Shown here one piece after another: positions 44,801 to 55,084 of a stretch of 64,000 nt of DNA. This stretch comes from Limnephilus marmoratus (lineage: Eukaryota > Arthropoda > Insecta > Trichoptera > Limnephilidae), in NCBI GenBank assembly GCA_917880885.1, contig OU862913.1, forward strand, positions 7,936,001-8,000,000. The letters are read 5' to 3'. The position numbers and the translations under genes are program-made. The notes under the pieces were generated by a model. The model was not told where the DNA came from, searched no databases, and saw only the letters and a list, made by a program, of their open reading frames with translations. Each line of letters begins with the position of its first letter. Position 1 is the first letter of the stretch.

Positions 44801-45796
44801 TCACAAAAAAAATTTGTATAAAATATTAAACCGAAAGAACATAATGATATATTGCAAGGAAATTTAATTTCTTTTGAAAGCCCTACATGAGGAAAGAATA
44901 AAAAAAATCATCGATCAAATCAATATAACCCGGATAATAAATTATAAAAATTAATTTACGTGAAACTAGCTTTAGTCGCTTTGCATAACAGGACAGCCCG
45001 AATTCTGTAGACGAAGGCTTTGATGACGTCTTATCTCCACCCGGATGTCCAGCAAAATTTGGTTACATTTATTATTATGAAAAATAAAATTTGTATAAGG
45101 GGAACAAAAATGAAATCAAAATTCCCAAAGTAAGATTGTAAAAGTTCACAATGTAACAGAACATATCAATTGCAGGTAGGATAACTATTTGTATTAAGTT
45201 TATAACATGTGAAGAAATTCATGTGTGCAATGATGTCAATAATAATTATTGCATCAGGTAGGTAGGTAATTAATGAAATTTACACATTATTGCAAAATAT
45301 AAGCACGAAAAATATCACAAAATAAATGCAATGAGATTAAACAGCCACTCATAACACAGTGTAAATAAATTAGCTTGTAATAAAATATACTTACAAGTTT
45401 CAATTATTAACGGATGACCAGCACGAGTTTTGTACAAAGTGATATTATTAAATTTGCCGAAATATTATTAATTCCATCTGCAGAAATTAAATCCATCCCA
45501 TCTGCTATAAAAATGTGTACCTACCTAAATAATTAGTAGGAGAAATGATTATGATTAGTACAAGACATACAAATAACACAAAATAAAATGAGTTGTGGAT
45601 GAACAAGCCCAAGTAAATATAAAATATGCAATTAACAAAAGTAAAATGAATACATACCCACGACGGTAAAAGCAACACACCAACGAATTGTAACCTCAAT
45701 CTAACCTAAAATGACATATCGCGGAGAATTTAAATCATATCCACATAAAACTTGCAAAACATAGTTTGACTGGAACTACCACGTTGGGCTCGCCAC
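41846..45796. other. LTR element interior, non-coding
   Basis: A+T-rich with only short chance frames on both strands. No retroviral-type motif (zinc knuckle, DTG, YxDD, HHCC) was found. Confidence 0.55.
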
Positions 45797-46403
45797 TGTA
45801 ATGGTTTAAAATGAATACATAATTAAATTGGTATTATGTATGTAATAAAATGGCTAGCTACAGTCTGGAAGTAGAACATGATAAATGTCAAGTCTATGAA
45901 ATAAAAGAGGAAATTAAATATTATAATAAGATTTATTGAATTAATATTGACATGACATTTACGAGGCAATTATTAAAGACTCTATAAAGATTATTTGATC
46001 TCAAGGGGTGTTTGTAAAACTCGAAGAGTTTTACAACAATCAAACTACGTGTGATAAGAATTTAAGTTATGTGGAAAACAAGCAAGGTTGGACGCCAGAG
46101 TGTTTAAACAGCAACACCCAAGTATTAAATAGTAAAACCAAAATGGTAACCTTGAATATCTGACTAAAATAAATAATATATTAGGATTTAGATTAACGTT
46201 ACGAATTCGATGCGCCATGGTGATGTTGGTTTCAATCCGTCGCAGGTATCCGCTCCGCTACTTGGGCTTGCTCGATCCAAACTGAAGCGCCCGAACTTTT
46301 CCGAAGCATCTCGAAACATCTGCCGCCCCTTCGGAGTGCAATGCTGCCAACCAAATCATGCGAAATTTGCGAATCGCTCACGACGCTAGCAGCAAATGTT
46401 ACA
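45797..46403 (-). repeat. 5' LTR
   Basis: 607 bp partner of 40670-41277. The primer-binding site follows its end directly after one base. Confidence 0.85.
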
Positions 46404-46809
46404 AACTGAAGTATGATTACGAACCTTTCGGTAGAGAACCGAATTCCTCATTATCCTGACCTGAGACTCAATACCCTCAATTGCATTTTTTTACGGATTT
46501 AAGTACCTTTCGTAGATTGTGCAATAACAACTAATGTTATGCTTTGACTGTTATAAGGTAATAATGGTGGTCCTCCAAAATACCTGCAAATGTTACAATT
46601 GACGCATAATGTAATAATTGACCCCTGGTGTGTTATAATATTTACCTATTATTTATAGATAATATTTTGTGAATAATTAATCATGCCTTCCCGCATGTTA
46701 TTGTCAACATGGTCACCCTACGATTGTTGGCCGAGAAGCCATAGGTACTTAATTATACGTATTTGGTTTAAAATAGAACGGTTTTTTTATTTTTCGTAAT
46801 TGTTCATAA
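46404..46809. other. No gene seen
   Basis: Unique-looking sequence between the LTR element and the finger pseudogene. Confidence 0.3.
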
Positions 46810-47465
46810 TAGATTAATTTCATCCTATTAAAATACACATAACATAAACATAACTTAAAACGTAAAAAAAGAATAATATAAATTTAATGTTCTTGCGTCT
46901 TTCTTGCAGACCTTTTGTCATGATATGCTGGGCCAGAACGTCTGTTCTACTGTGTGAAATACAGATTAAGTCGTGGTGACGACCCTGTATTAATGTCAAT
47001 ACAATATGCACCGAAAATCTTTTTTTTAACTGTGAATGACCTTGCGATGCTTTAAAAAAATACTTTTGTGAACATGAATAATTGCAGTCGGGACATGAAA
47101 AAGGTTTTTTTCCACTGCGGGTAAGCATATGAATTTTAAGCTTAACCCTTGAAAAACATGAATGATCGCAGTCGGGATACGAAAAAGGTTTTTCTCCACC
47201 GTGTGTGAACATGTGAATTGTAATATTACCCTTTTTAAAACAAAGATAGTGGCAGTCGTGACACAAAAAGGGTTTTTCTCGACTGTGTTTAGCAGGTGAA
47301 TTAAAGATAGCCAATTTAAAAAAACCAAGAGCTGTATTAGGGACATCAAAAAGGGTTTTCGTCACTGTGGGTAAAGTTGTAAATTTTTAGTTTGTGTTTT
47401 CGAGAACATGAATAGTTGCAGTCGGAACAAGAAAAAGGTTTTTCTATAAGTGGTTAACACTAGAA
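46810..47465 (-). pseudogene. Decayed C2H2 finger array
   Basis: A minus-strand frame (47365-46820) contains fingers of the FSCPDCNYSCS type with KHSREKPF-like linkers, several lacking a Cys or His (FSYPDC, LTRSGKK). An earlier finger (CSDCNYSCSRKHKLKI) lies upstream at about 47375-47455 in another frame. The C-terminal 60 codons are not finger sequence. Finger type matches copy E. Confidence 0.7.
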
Positions 47466-47894
47466 AGACAGGAGCCTTCATTTCAACGGCAGCACGAAGT
47501 AAAGTAACGATATAATGCTTAATTAGTATTGTATTGGTGTGATTTTTTTTTACATTTCATGATTTATGGTTTAACAACTATAGTGAAAAAAACAGGTACG
47601 TGTCTTTATTACTTTTTGAGATATATTGACTTATACTTACAAAGACCGCCGCCTTTGTTTACAACCTTTTTTACCCAAGTTAACAACATACCCATTCCTC
47701 CTCGTTTATGATAGTACTATTAATTCTGCTTATTATTCGAACTCGATCTGTACGTTAAATGGTCACTGTCACATAATTTATAATAATACCAAAAAATATA
47801 TCTCTCGCCCAAATTAGTTTTATGGCTTGTTGGAGAAGGACAGAGTATACAAATACCAGAATTGATCAAGCTGCGTTAGCTCCTGAAGTACTGA
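47466..47894. other. No gene seen
   Basis: No conserved coding sequence or repeat termini recognised. Confidence 0.3.
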
Positions 47895-48310
47895 CAAAAT
47901 CATTTATTGTATAACCAACACGTCTCCATTGGTCACCCCAAGAGGTTTGTAAAGTTTTGTGACTGAGCAGGTGCCCGGGTTCACGGGGTTAGGTTTGTCC
48001 AGATCTTGGCGGCGGATGCGTCAGCCAAACAACTGCGTGGCAGGCCAGACCGGCAGAGAACGGTTGAGGGTGATCTTTTAACTTCGCCAGCAGGATACTC
48101 AGAACATTGCCTTGCACCGCAGTGGTGGGGAAAGATTCATACGTCCGCCACTCTTGATTACACTGAACCCCAGTTTCCTACCCACCCCTCATACCTCATT
48201 TCCTTCGTTTTCTTCCTCTTTTCCCTATAGGTACCCTCCACACGGCATCCCAAAAGATGACAAATACCCTGAGGGGAATTATTTTCCTTAGGGATTTTTT
48301 GTGGAGCTGA
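47895..48310 (-). repeat. Dispersed intron-1 repeat, copy 5
   Basis: Long version: AACCAACAC, GGTGCCCGGGTTCACGG, a central part with CACCGCAGTGG, and the hairpin end TACCCTCCACACGG. It forms an inverted pair with 48505-48970. Confidence 0.55.
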
Positions 48311-48504
48311 TGTGAACGAAAAAGAAAAGGAACCGGAAAATAAAACTTCTGAAAGACGACAGTGCCAAATTAATAAAAAAATATAATAAGAACCAATTAA
48401 ATAACACGTGTGATAATTGTAAGAAACTCGTTTCGAGTGCATCAAATCGATATTGTACAAACATAACACATGCTTGTACTAAAATTACAGCATTTTGCAG
48501 TCAC

Positions 48505-48970
48505 ACGTTTTTTTTCCAAGAAGCCCCGAGGAAAAAAACCGTCAGGGCTTATGTCGTCTTTGGGAATGCTGTGTGTATTTATGTGTGCATTGGTATTTTT
48601 AGGAAAAGGAAGTTTTGGGAAGAAAAAAGTGTGAGAGGTGAATATGAAATATTCGTAAATGTATCCAAGAGTGACGGACGAATGATTCCATCCCTCCCAC
48701 TACGGTGCAAGGCGACGGGACGAGAAAGGTCCTGCTAGAGAGGACTAGATAAAGGTCTCCCCCAACAAGTGTCTCCCGACCCGTTCCGCTACGCAGTAGG
48801 TGGAAAAAGGTATTCGCCACCTTGACCTAGACAAACCTTAACCCAATTAACCCGGACACCTGTGCTAAGTCACTAAACGTAGCGAACCACTTGGTGTCCT
48901 ATGGCAAAGGTGTTAGTTATCCAATTAATTTTTCCCGGGGCAGTGGTACTCATATCCGCCTCCCAATTTG
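48505..48970 (+). repeat. Dispersed intron-1 repeat, copy 6
   Basis: Opposite orientation to copy 5. Shares GCCCCGAGGAAAAA, GGAAGAAAAAAGTG, CTAGACAAACCTTAACCC and GGTGTTAGTTATCCAATTAAT. The copies are diverged, so the family is old. Confidence 0.55.
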
Positions 48971-49009
48971 AAAAAAGTTCAGCCGTCAAAATGACGGTTG
49001 GGTCTTTAT

Positions 49010-49815
49010 AGGTATGAAGCAGTACCCGGTCTTTCTGGTGTTAAGCATATGAATTGTAAGCCTACCCTTTGTAGCACATGAAGAGTCGTAGTCGCGACAC
49101 GAAAATGGTTTTTCTCCACTGTGAGTAAACATGTGAATTTTAAGACTATCTTACACAAACAACTCCAGTCGGGACATGAAAAAGATTTTCTCCACTGTAA
49201 GCAAGAATGTGAATTTATAATCTATCCTTTCGAGAACTAGAATAGTTGCAGTCAGAAAAAGAAAAAAGATTTTTCTATACTTTGGGTCAGCATATGAATT
49301 TTATGCCTCTCTTTTGTAGAACATAAATAACACGTATTCGTGACACGTAAAAGGTTTTGTTTCACTGTGCGAAAGCATGTGAATTTTAAGATTATTTTTT
49401 TTATTACATAAATAATCACAGTCGGGATACGAAAAATATCTTTTTCCACTGTGTTTAAACATGTGAATCTTTAGATTATATTTTCAAAAACAAGAATAGT
49501 TGTAGTCGGATCATGTGAAGCATATGAATTCCGAGCCTATTTTTTCTAGAACATGAATAGTTACATCGGGACACGAAAAAGATTTTTCACCACTGTGAGC
49601 AAACATGTGAATTTTAAGATAAACCTTTTGAGAACAATAATAGTCACAGTCGGGTCACGAAAAAGGTTTTTTTTCCACTGTGCAAAAGCATGTGAATTTT
49701 ATGATGTTTCTTTTAGAACATGAATAGTCGCTTTCGGGACACGAAAAACGTTTTTTCCACTGCGTTTAAATATGTGAATTTTGCGATAACATTTTCGACA
49801 GAAAATAAAAGGGTT
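49010..49815 (-). pseudogene. Decayed 3' continuation of copy E fingers
   Basis: About nine finger-sized units are still visible (strings such as GAAAAAGGTTTTTCTCCACTGTG, complement of the linker-coding DNA, at about 84-bp spacing), but frames shift repeatedly and many Cys/His codons are lost. The reading frame of copy E stops just upstream at 49820, so this DNA is now untranslated. Confidence 0.65.
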
Positions 49816-49819
49816 TTTC

Positions 49820-50763
49820 TTAAGTGTGGGTAAGCATATGAATTTTAAGCCTATTTTTTCTAGAACATGAATAGTTGCAGTCGGGACAAGAAAAATGTTT
49901 TTCTACACTGTGAGTTAACAAATGAGTTTTGAGATAACCCTTTATAGAACACGAATAGTCACAGTCGGGACACGAAAAAGGTTTTTGTCCACTGTGTTTG
50001 AACATGTGAATTTTAAGACTTTCCTTTAATGAACATAAATATTCGCAGTCCGGACACGAATAAGGTTTTTCTCCACTGTGAGTTAACAAATGAGTTTTGA
50101 GATTACCCTTTTTAGAACATGAATAGTCACAGTCGGGACACGAAAAAGGTTTTTTTCCACTTTGAGTTAACAAATGAGTTTTGAGATTACTCTTTTGAGA
50201 ATACGAATAATCGCAGTCAGGACACGAAAAAGGTTTTTTTCCACTGTGAGTTAACAAATGAACTTTAAGATTACCCTTTTGAGAACATGAATAGTCACAA
50301 TCGGGACACGAGAAAGGTTTTTCTCCACTGTGAGTTAACAAACGAATTTTGAGATTACTCTTTTTAGAACACGAATAATCACAGTCAGGGCACGAAAAAG
50401 GTTTTTTTCCACTGTGAGTTAACAAGTGAACTTTAAGATTACCCTTTTGAGAACACGAATAGTCACAGTCGGGACACGAAAAAGGTTTTTCTCCACTGTG
50501 AGTAAACATGTGAATTTTAAGATAATCCTTTTTAGAACATGAATAGTCACAGTCGGCACCCGAAAAAGGTTTTTTTCCACTGTGAGTTAACATATTAATT
50601 TTAATACAACTCTTTGTAGAACGTGAATAGCTGCAGTCTGCGAATGATATAGGGTTTTCTCCACTATGACTGCGTAAGTGGAGTACTAATATTACCTTAC
50701 GAGAGCACGAATAGTCACAATAAGAACAATAAGAAAGCTGATTAAGATATACAGGTGTAAGAA
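49820..50763 (-). CDS. Copy E finger exon
   Basis: Starts V-LTPVYLNQLSYCSYC in phase with exon 2. 28-residue finger period. Seven of eleven fingers have all four ligands. Confidence 0.7.
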
Positions 50764-50994
50764 CTGACAGAACAATAAAAATAAAAACGCAAATATTAGA
50801 AGAGCAGGATGGTTTAAGTAAACAAAAAAAAGATTTACCTGCTGTTTGGGTAATTCTATCAGAACGCTCTGAGCATTCTTTTTTAACATCCGGGCGATCT
50901 ATGTTTATAATTTCCGTATAAGTAATTTCCCCTCTAATTTCTTCTCGAAGACCTGGTTCTGCTTTGATGATTGGAGTCTCCACATTGACGCCAC
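49820..50994 (-). CDS. Zinc-finger gene copy E (11 fingers)
   Basis: Exon 2 (50994-50839, 156 nt, phase 1/1; VNVETPIIKAEPG, DVKKECSERSD) and a finger exon (50763-49820, after TTCTGTCAG, stop TAA). Eleven finger units, mostly FSCPDCDYSCSxKxNLK with SGEKPF or SGKKPF linkers. Fingers 2, 3, 5 and 7 lack ligands (ISFADC, FSGADC, KIRLLTH, LLTQ). The 75-nt intron (50764-50838) is in frame and stop-free, so read-through also gives one open frame. Exon 1 may be 60488-60335, 9 kb upstream beyond transposons; a nearer exon 1 at about 52292 has lost its ATG. Probably in decline, possibly still translated. Confidence 0.7.
50839..50994 (-). CDS. Copy E exon 2 (acidic module)
   Basis: Acceptor GCTCTAG, donor GCAG|GTAAAT. 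It has one inserted Ile in the YTEIINID motif compared with the other copies. Confidence 0.65.
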
Positions 50995-51382
50995 CTAGAG
51001 CATTAAGCACAATACCTAATTTGATATGCCGAGAAGAACAGTGTATCACATTTTAAATTACGGGTTTCATTCTCCGAAAAAGTATTTTAACGAATTACAT
51101 TGTTTTTGTTTAAAAAAACTAGACGAGAGATACACCATTGAAGAACCTTGTGAAAGCGGTAATTTGGATAAGACCTGTGTCACACACAGCTATAAAGAAT
51201 CACATATCATTTTTCTTGACCTACTTCAGCATATCGCTCGCCGTATTTTCCCATTGGTAGTTTACGGCGAGAAATATGCCCAAAAACGCCAAGCCACAAG
51301 ATATTTTATAGCTGCGTGTGGCACATGATTAACAGATTTGAAGATTAATTTAATAAAAAAGGAAAAAGTATTTTTTTTAATA

Positions 51383-51815
51383 TTAGCTCCACATAAGAGG
51401 CCCCGAGGAAAAATATTTACCACAGGGCCATTTGTCATATTTGATAATGCTGCGGTAAAGAAAAGGAGAAAATGAAGTTCTGGGAAGGATAAAAAGGTAT
51501 TAGGGATGGGTGGGAAACTTGAGATCAATATGTCCAGGAGTGACGGACGTTTCAATCCATCCCTCCCACTGCGGTGCAGGGCGGTATTTCGAGAGAGTCC
51601 TGTTTAAGAGGTCAAAAACTCTCACTCAATAAGTTCTCTCCAGATCCGGCCCGACATGTAGCTAATGAGCAGATGCATCCACCACCAAGATCCGGGCAAC
51701 ACTGCTAAGTCACCAATGTAGCAAACCACCTAGGATGACCTATGGGATGTTAGAGGTGTTGGTTAATTGGTTAAAAAAAATTCCGGGTGGCAGTACCCGT
51801 ACCCTCCTCCCAAAT
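51383..51815 (+). repeat. Dispersed intron-1 repeat, copy 7
   Basis: Shares GCTCCACATAAGAGGCCCCGAG at its start and AGGTGTTGGTTAATTGG with CAGTACCCGTACC at its end. The DNA just beyond (51829-51990) is the uninterrupted version of the site hit by the LINE at 13871-17630. Confidence 0.55.
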
Positions 51816-52148
51816 TTAAAATTTACTCCTGAGCGCCTTCAGAACGAATGTTGGTTGTTTGTTGACGATGGGATAATATTTTGATTGTATCGTAAAACAT
51901 GTAACTTACATTGTATCTAAATCAAACGAAGTCAACTTGGGGGAATGGGAACTTTTTTGAGCAATATAAGTTTGACAGTGAACTGAAAATATACATTTTA
52001 AAGTAAGTAAATACTGCGGTAACTAATGCAAGACAAGGAAGGTCGTCGAGAAAAAACATAAAATGTCCGTCCAAGAAAGACATTCCAAAACGGTTTTGAT
52101 TCCGAAAATCTAAAATCAACATTAAACATCTAAGTACTAATTAATGCA

Positions 52149-52300
52149 AATTACTGACTGCCGGAGTTCAAACAAACATTCCTTCTTCACATCCGGGAGG
52201 TAGATATCAACATATATCTGTATAGGGCATTTCACCTCCACCCTCTTCCTGGGACCCTGGTTCCACCTTGATGGAAACACTCTCTGTGTTGGGAAGACCA
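52149..52300 (-). pseudogene. Decayed zinc-finger exon 1
   Basis: Contains ESVSIKVEPGSQEE and EMPYTDI codons followed by a scrambled segment and LPDVKKEC. The ATG is changed (CTGGTC in place of ATGGATC) and the donor side reads CTGACTGCC followed by non-GTAAGT sequence on minus. Non-functional. Confidence 0.6.
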
Positions 52301-52430
52301 GCTTTTGTGACAAATGAACAATAATTACGGAAAACCACTACCAAAACGAACAAAATCCCGTTAGAAAGTAAATATCAGTGAACCTTTTGCGGTCTATTTA
52401 AATTTACAATTAACAGATGAAAATAACCTA

Positions 52431-52640
52431 TTATTCAGCCAACGTTTCGGGCAGCATCATCGGGGCAGATTCGGCAGATCCGGTAGATGTGTCTGATCTG
52501 CCGGATTTGCCCTGATGATGGACACTGCAACGCTGTCCGAAACGTTAGCTGAAGAAGGAGGTAGCGCAACACGGCATAACACCCCAAAAACAAATAACAA
52601 AAATATTTTTGGTCGTGAAAATCTGAAAACGCATCCGAAA
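52431..52640 (+). repeat. Inverted pair of hammerhead-like repeats
   Basis: 52512-52543 reads CTGATGA, T, GGACA, nine-base loop, TGTCC, GAAAC: a perfect five-pair helix II. A second, partly deleted copy faces it at 52441-52470 (AACGTTTCGG ... ATCATCGGGGCA), and CGGCAGATC / GATCTGCCG form a stem between them. Downstream GAAGGAGGTAGCGCAACACGG matches the 12.1-kb copy. Confidence 0.5.
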
Positions 52641-53083
52641 ATAGCCTAATTCGGCAATTGTCAATAAACTAATTGAAATCAGCGCCATCTGTTGAAACTT
52701 AACTGAACTACGTTCTACATGCAGCACACAAAACACGAAACACCATCGACAGATTGCCACACCAAGTAATTCAAAAGTAAACCAACAGAGGACACCACTC
52801 GGATGAAATTAATAGTTCAGAAAAAGGCCACTAGAGGACACTACCAGTACTATAAATAAAAATGTACACATTTTAACTAAAAACAATACACAAATATGGA
52901 GGAAATTATGAATGCACTTCGTCACATCCAAAAAAAGTTGGATGAACAAAAACTCACCATATAAAAAAGCGGAGAAAAGGTGACAGAACAAGTTACACAA
53001 AACATAAATAACGTTATGGAAGGAAAATTTCGAATATTAGAAGAAAAAATATGACAACCTCCAAATAAAAGAAGAAAACCAAG

Positions 53084-54245
53084 GGCCGTCTGTTTCAACA
53101 GAAAGTTAAATCGTGTCCTAAAGTTAAATTTTAACTGTCAGTTAAAGTAACGAGGACGTTAAATAGGACCGCGCGCTGTTTCAAGTGTATTTTCGCCAAA
53201 GTAATAGTTGTCAGTGTGGCCAGTCTAAAAAGCAGAATATTCCTCGGAATTATATGACAAAATGCATCGAAATATTTTTTGATGCGGCAACACCGTAAAC
53301 TAAATCAGAACAACTGTCAAAATATCCGTTTGTTTTTTGTTTCACGTCGTATGATCTGATGGCTTTGTTCTGACAAAATTATTTGTATGAATATTTACAA
53401 ATAAATGACGACCTATTATAGTACATATAATATACAATATGAATATAATTTACTTTCCAGTAGTTGTGATATCTCCTTGAATTTGAAGTGTGACATATTT
53501 TACGAGATCTTCAATTCAATTTATTTATGGTATCGAAAACATTAGTAAACATACATTATAGCTTTTTTTAAATCCGTTTGTAAGAGTATTACATTAAACG
53601 TAAGTAGTGTACACTAGCGATATTAATTTGTCTTTTAAAGGCAGCTTCACTCGCTAATGTCGATATACGAAACGAGTCTAACCTGCTACTCATGTTATAT
53701 TTTTGTAATGTTTATGATACAATAGGTATATTGATTTGAAGAACTTGTAAAATTTGCATCCATTAATAAAGCTTGTCTTTAAAAGGTAACGCTAAATATG
53801 TCGATATCAGAATTGATTCTGTTCAACAGCAAGATTTTTTCGACATGCGGTGCCGCGCCAAAAATTCGAGATCATCCCAGATAACCATATTATTGACGCA
53901 GGGACGAAAGGTTTTGGTTTTCGCTGCAAGACAATGGATGAGGAATTCATCTTTATTATCATCCACTTTTATAATATTTATCATGATTACTGATTAGTAT
54001 ATTAGTAATCAATGTTGAAGCACCCATTTCCATACATTAACATTACTTCAACCAGAACTGTCAAATATGCCAATATGGTGGAGTAACTCTAGAGTAACTA
54101 TCTCTTTTCGGAAAGTAAGTACAAAAGTTAAAAGTAACGTAAAACAATCAGTCAAATTGATTGAAAAACGCATTTTGCTGAAATTTAACTATAGTAACGG
54201 CGTTTTGTTTTACTTTTACTTTAACAAGCGTTGAAACAGACGGCC
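53084..54245. mobile_element. DNA transposon/MITE with 5-bp target duplication
   Basis: 16-bp perfect inverted ends GGCCGTCTGTTTCAAC (53084-53099 and 54230-54245), flanked by CCAAG at 53079-53083 and 54246-54250. 1162 bp, no transposase recognised. Excision would restore ORF1 of the host LINE. Superfamily not assigned. Confidence 0.85.
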
Positions 54246-54513
54246 CCAAGAGAAACGTCTTTATTTCTTGGAAAAATAAGCAAGACAAAGCGACATTGTA
54301 TTTTTTGTGGAATAGAAGAGAAGGAGTCATCATACTTAAACTTGGAAAATATTTTGGTTGAATTTATTAAAAAATACTTTGATTTAAACATTAAACGAAG
54401 AGACATACAAGAAATAAAGAGAATTGGAAAAAAAGAGAAAGACCTACACCAATTGTTGTCACTTTCTCTAATCCAGGAATGAAAATCGATATAATTAAAC
54501 AAAAAATTACACT

Positions 54514-54636
54514 GAAAGACACAACCTACATAAAAGAAGACTATCCGTCACGGATAGTCTTCTTTTATGTAGGTTGTGTCTTTCATTTATTTGCTCTTGT
54601 AATTCTATTCTGTATAGAATTACAAGAGCAAATAAA
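54514..54636. repeat. Two abutting perfect hairpins
   Basis: 54514-54547 pairs perfectly with 54551-54584 (34 bp, 3-nt loop), and 54586-54608 with 54614-54636 (23 bp, 5-nt loop). The outer strands are LINE ORF1 coding sequence (KDTTYIKEDYP and IELQEQIK), so the inner 66 nt is an inverted duplicate of both flanks inserted between them. Confidence 0.92.
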
Positions 54637-55084
54637 AATTGAAAGATAAAAAGGAAACACTGCCATAATAAAATACGACAATCTAATAATACTAGATAAA
54701 ATCGGGAACACAGCGAATAAGAGAAATCTCTAAATATACCCTGAAAATATTCGTATTCAAGAAAATAAATCAAAAAAGAATAAACAACAGTCTGGCTCGA
54801 AAAACAAGGTCACAAGTTCAAATAGTGTCACCGAAGGAGCTATAAAACCAACCATGTTAAACTTCTTGACAAATGCGACGAATAAAAATGCATAGCAACT
54901 AACCCCCTCTCTTCACACCGATATCACAAATAAACAAACTTCAATAAAAAAAAAAACATTACAAAAAATCTTCCAACCCGGCTGGTCAACGTGGAAGATT
55001 ATGACCAAAACCCTCCAAAGATACAAAACTCAAGCTCAACCTTAAAAACTTCGAAAAATCACACAATTTTAAGCCGTCAATTAA

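Larger units (their letters stand above)
40670..46403 (-). mobile_element. Non-autonomous LTR retrotransposon
   Basis: Direct LTRs 40670-41277 and 45797-46403 are flanked by AACT at 40666-40669 and 46404-46407. On the minus strand the LTR runs TGTAACAT...TACA (or TGACA in the other copy), the primer site next to the 5' LTR is TGGCGAGCCCAACGTGG (45795 downward), and a purine tract GGTGGAGGGG precedes the 3' LTR (about 41290-41281). The 4.5-kb interior has no gag, protease, RT or integrase on either strand, so it must rely on another element. Interior 44130-44200 and 44405-44475 are related blocks. Confidence 0.85.
52896..54800 (+). pseudogene. RTE-like LINE ORF1, disrupted
   Basis: Coiled-coil N-terminus (52896-53080), continued after the transposon in 54251-54720 with FCGIEE, KRIGKKEKD, and in a shifted frame VVTFSNPGMKIDIIKQK, then IELQEQIKIE and IKYDNLIIL beyond the double hairpin. 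The order matches LINE ORF1 proteins with a FYGLEE-type RRM-like fold. Confidence 0.65.
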
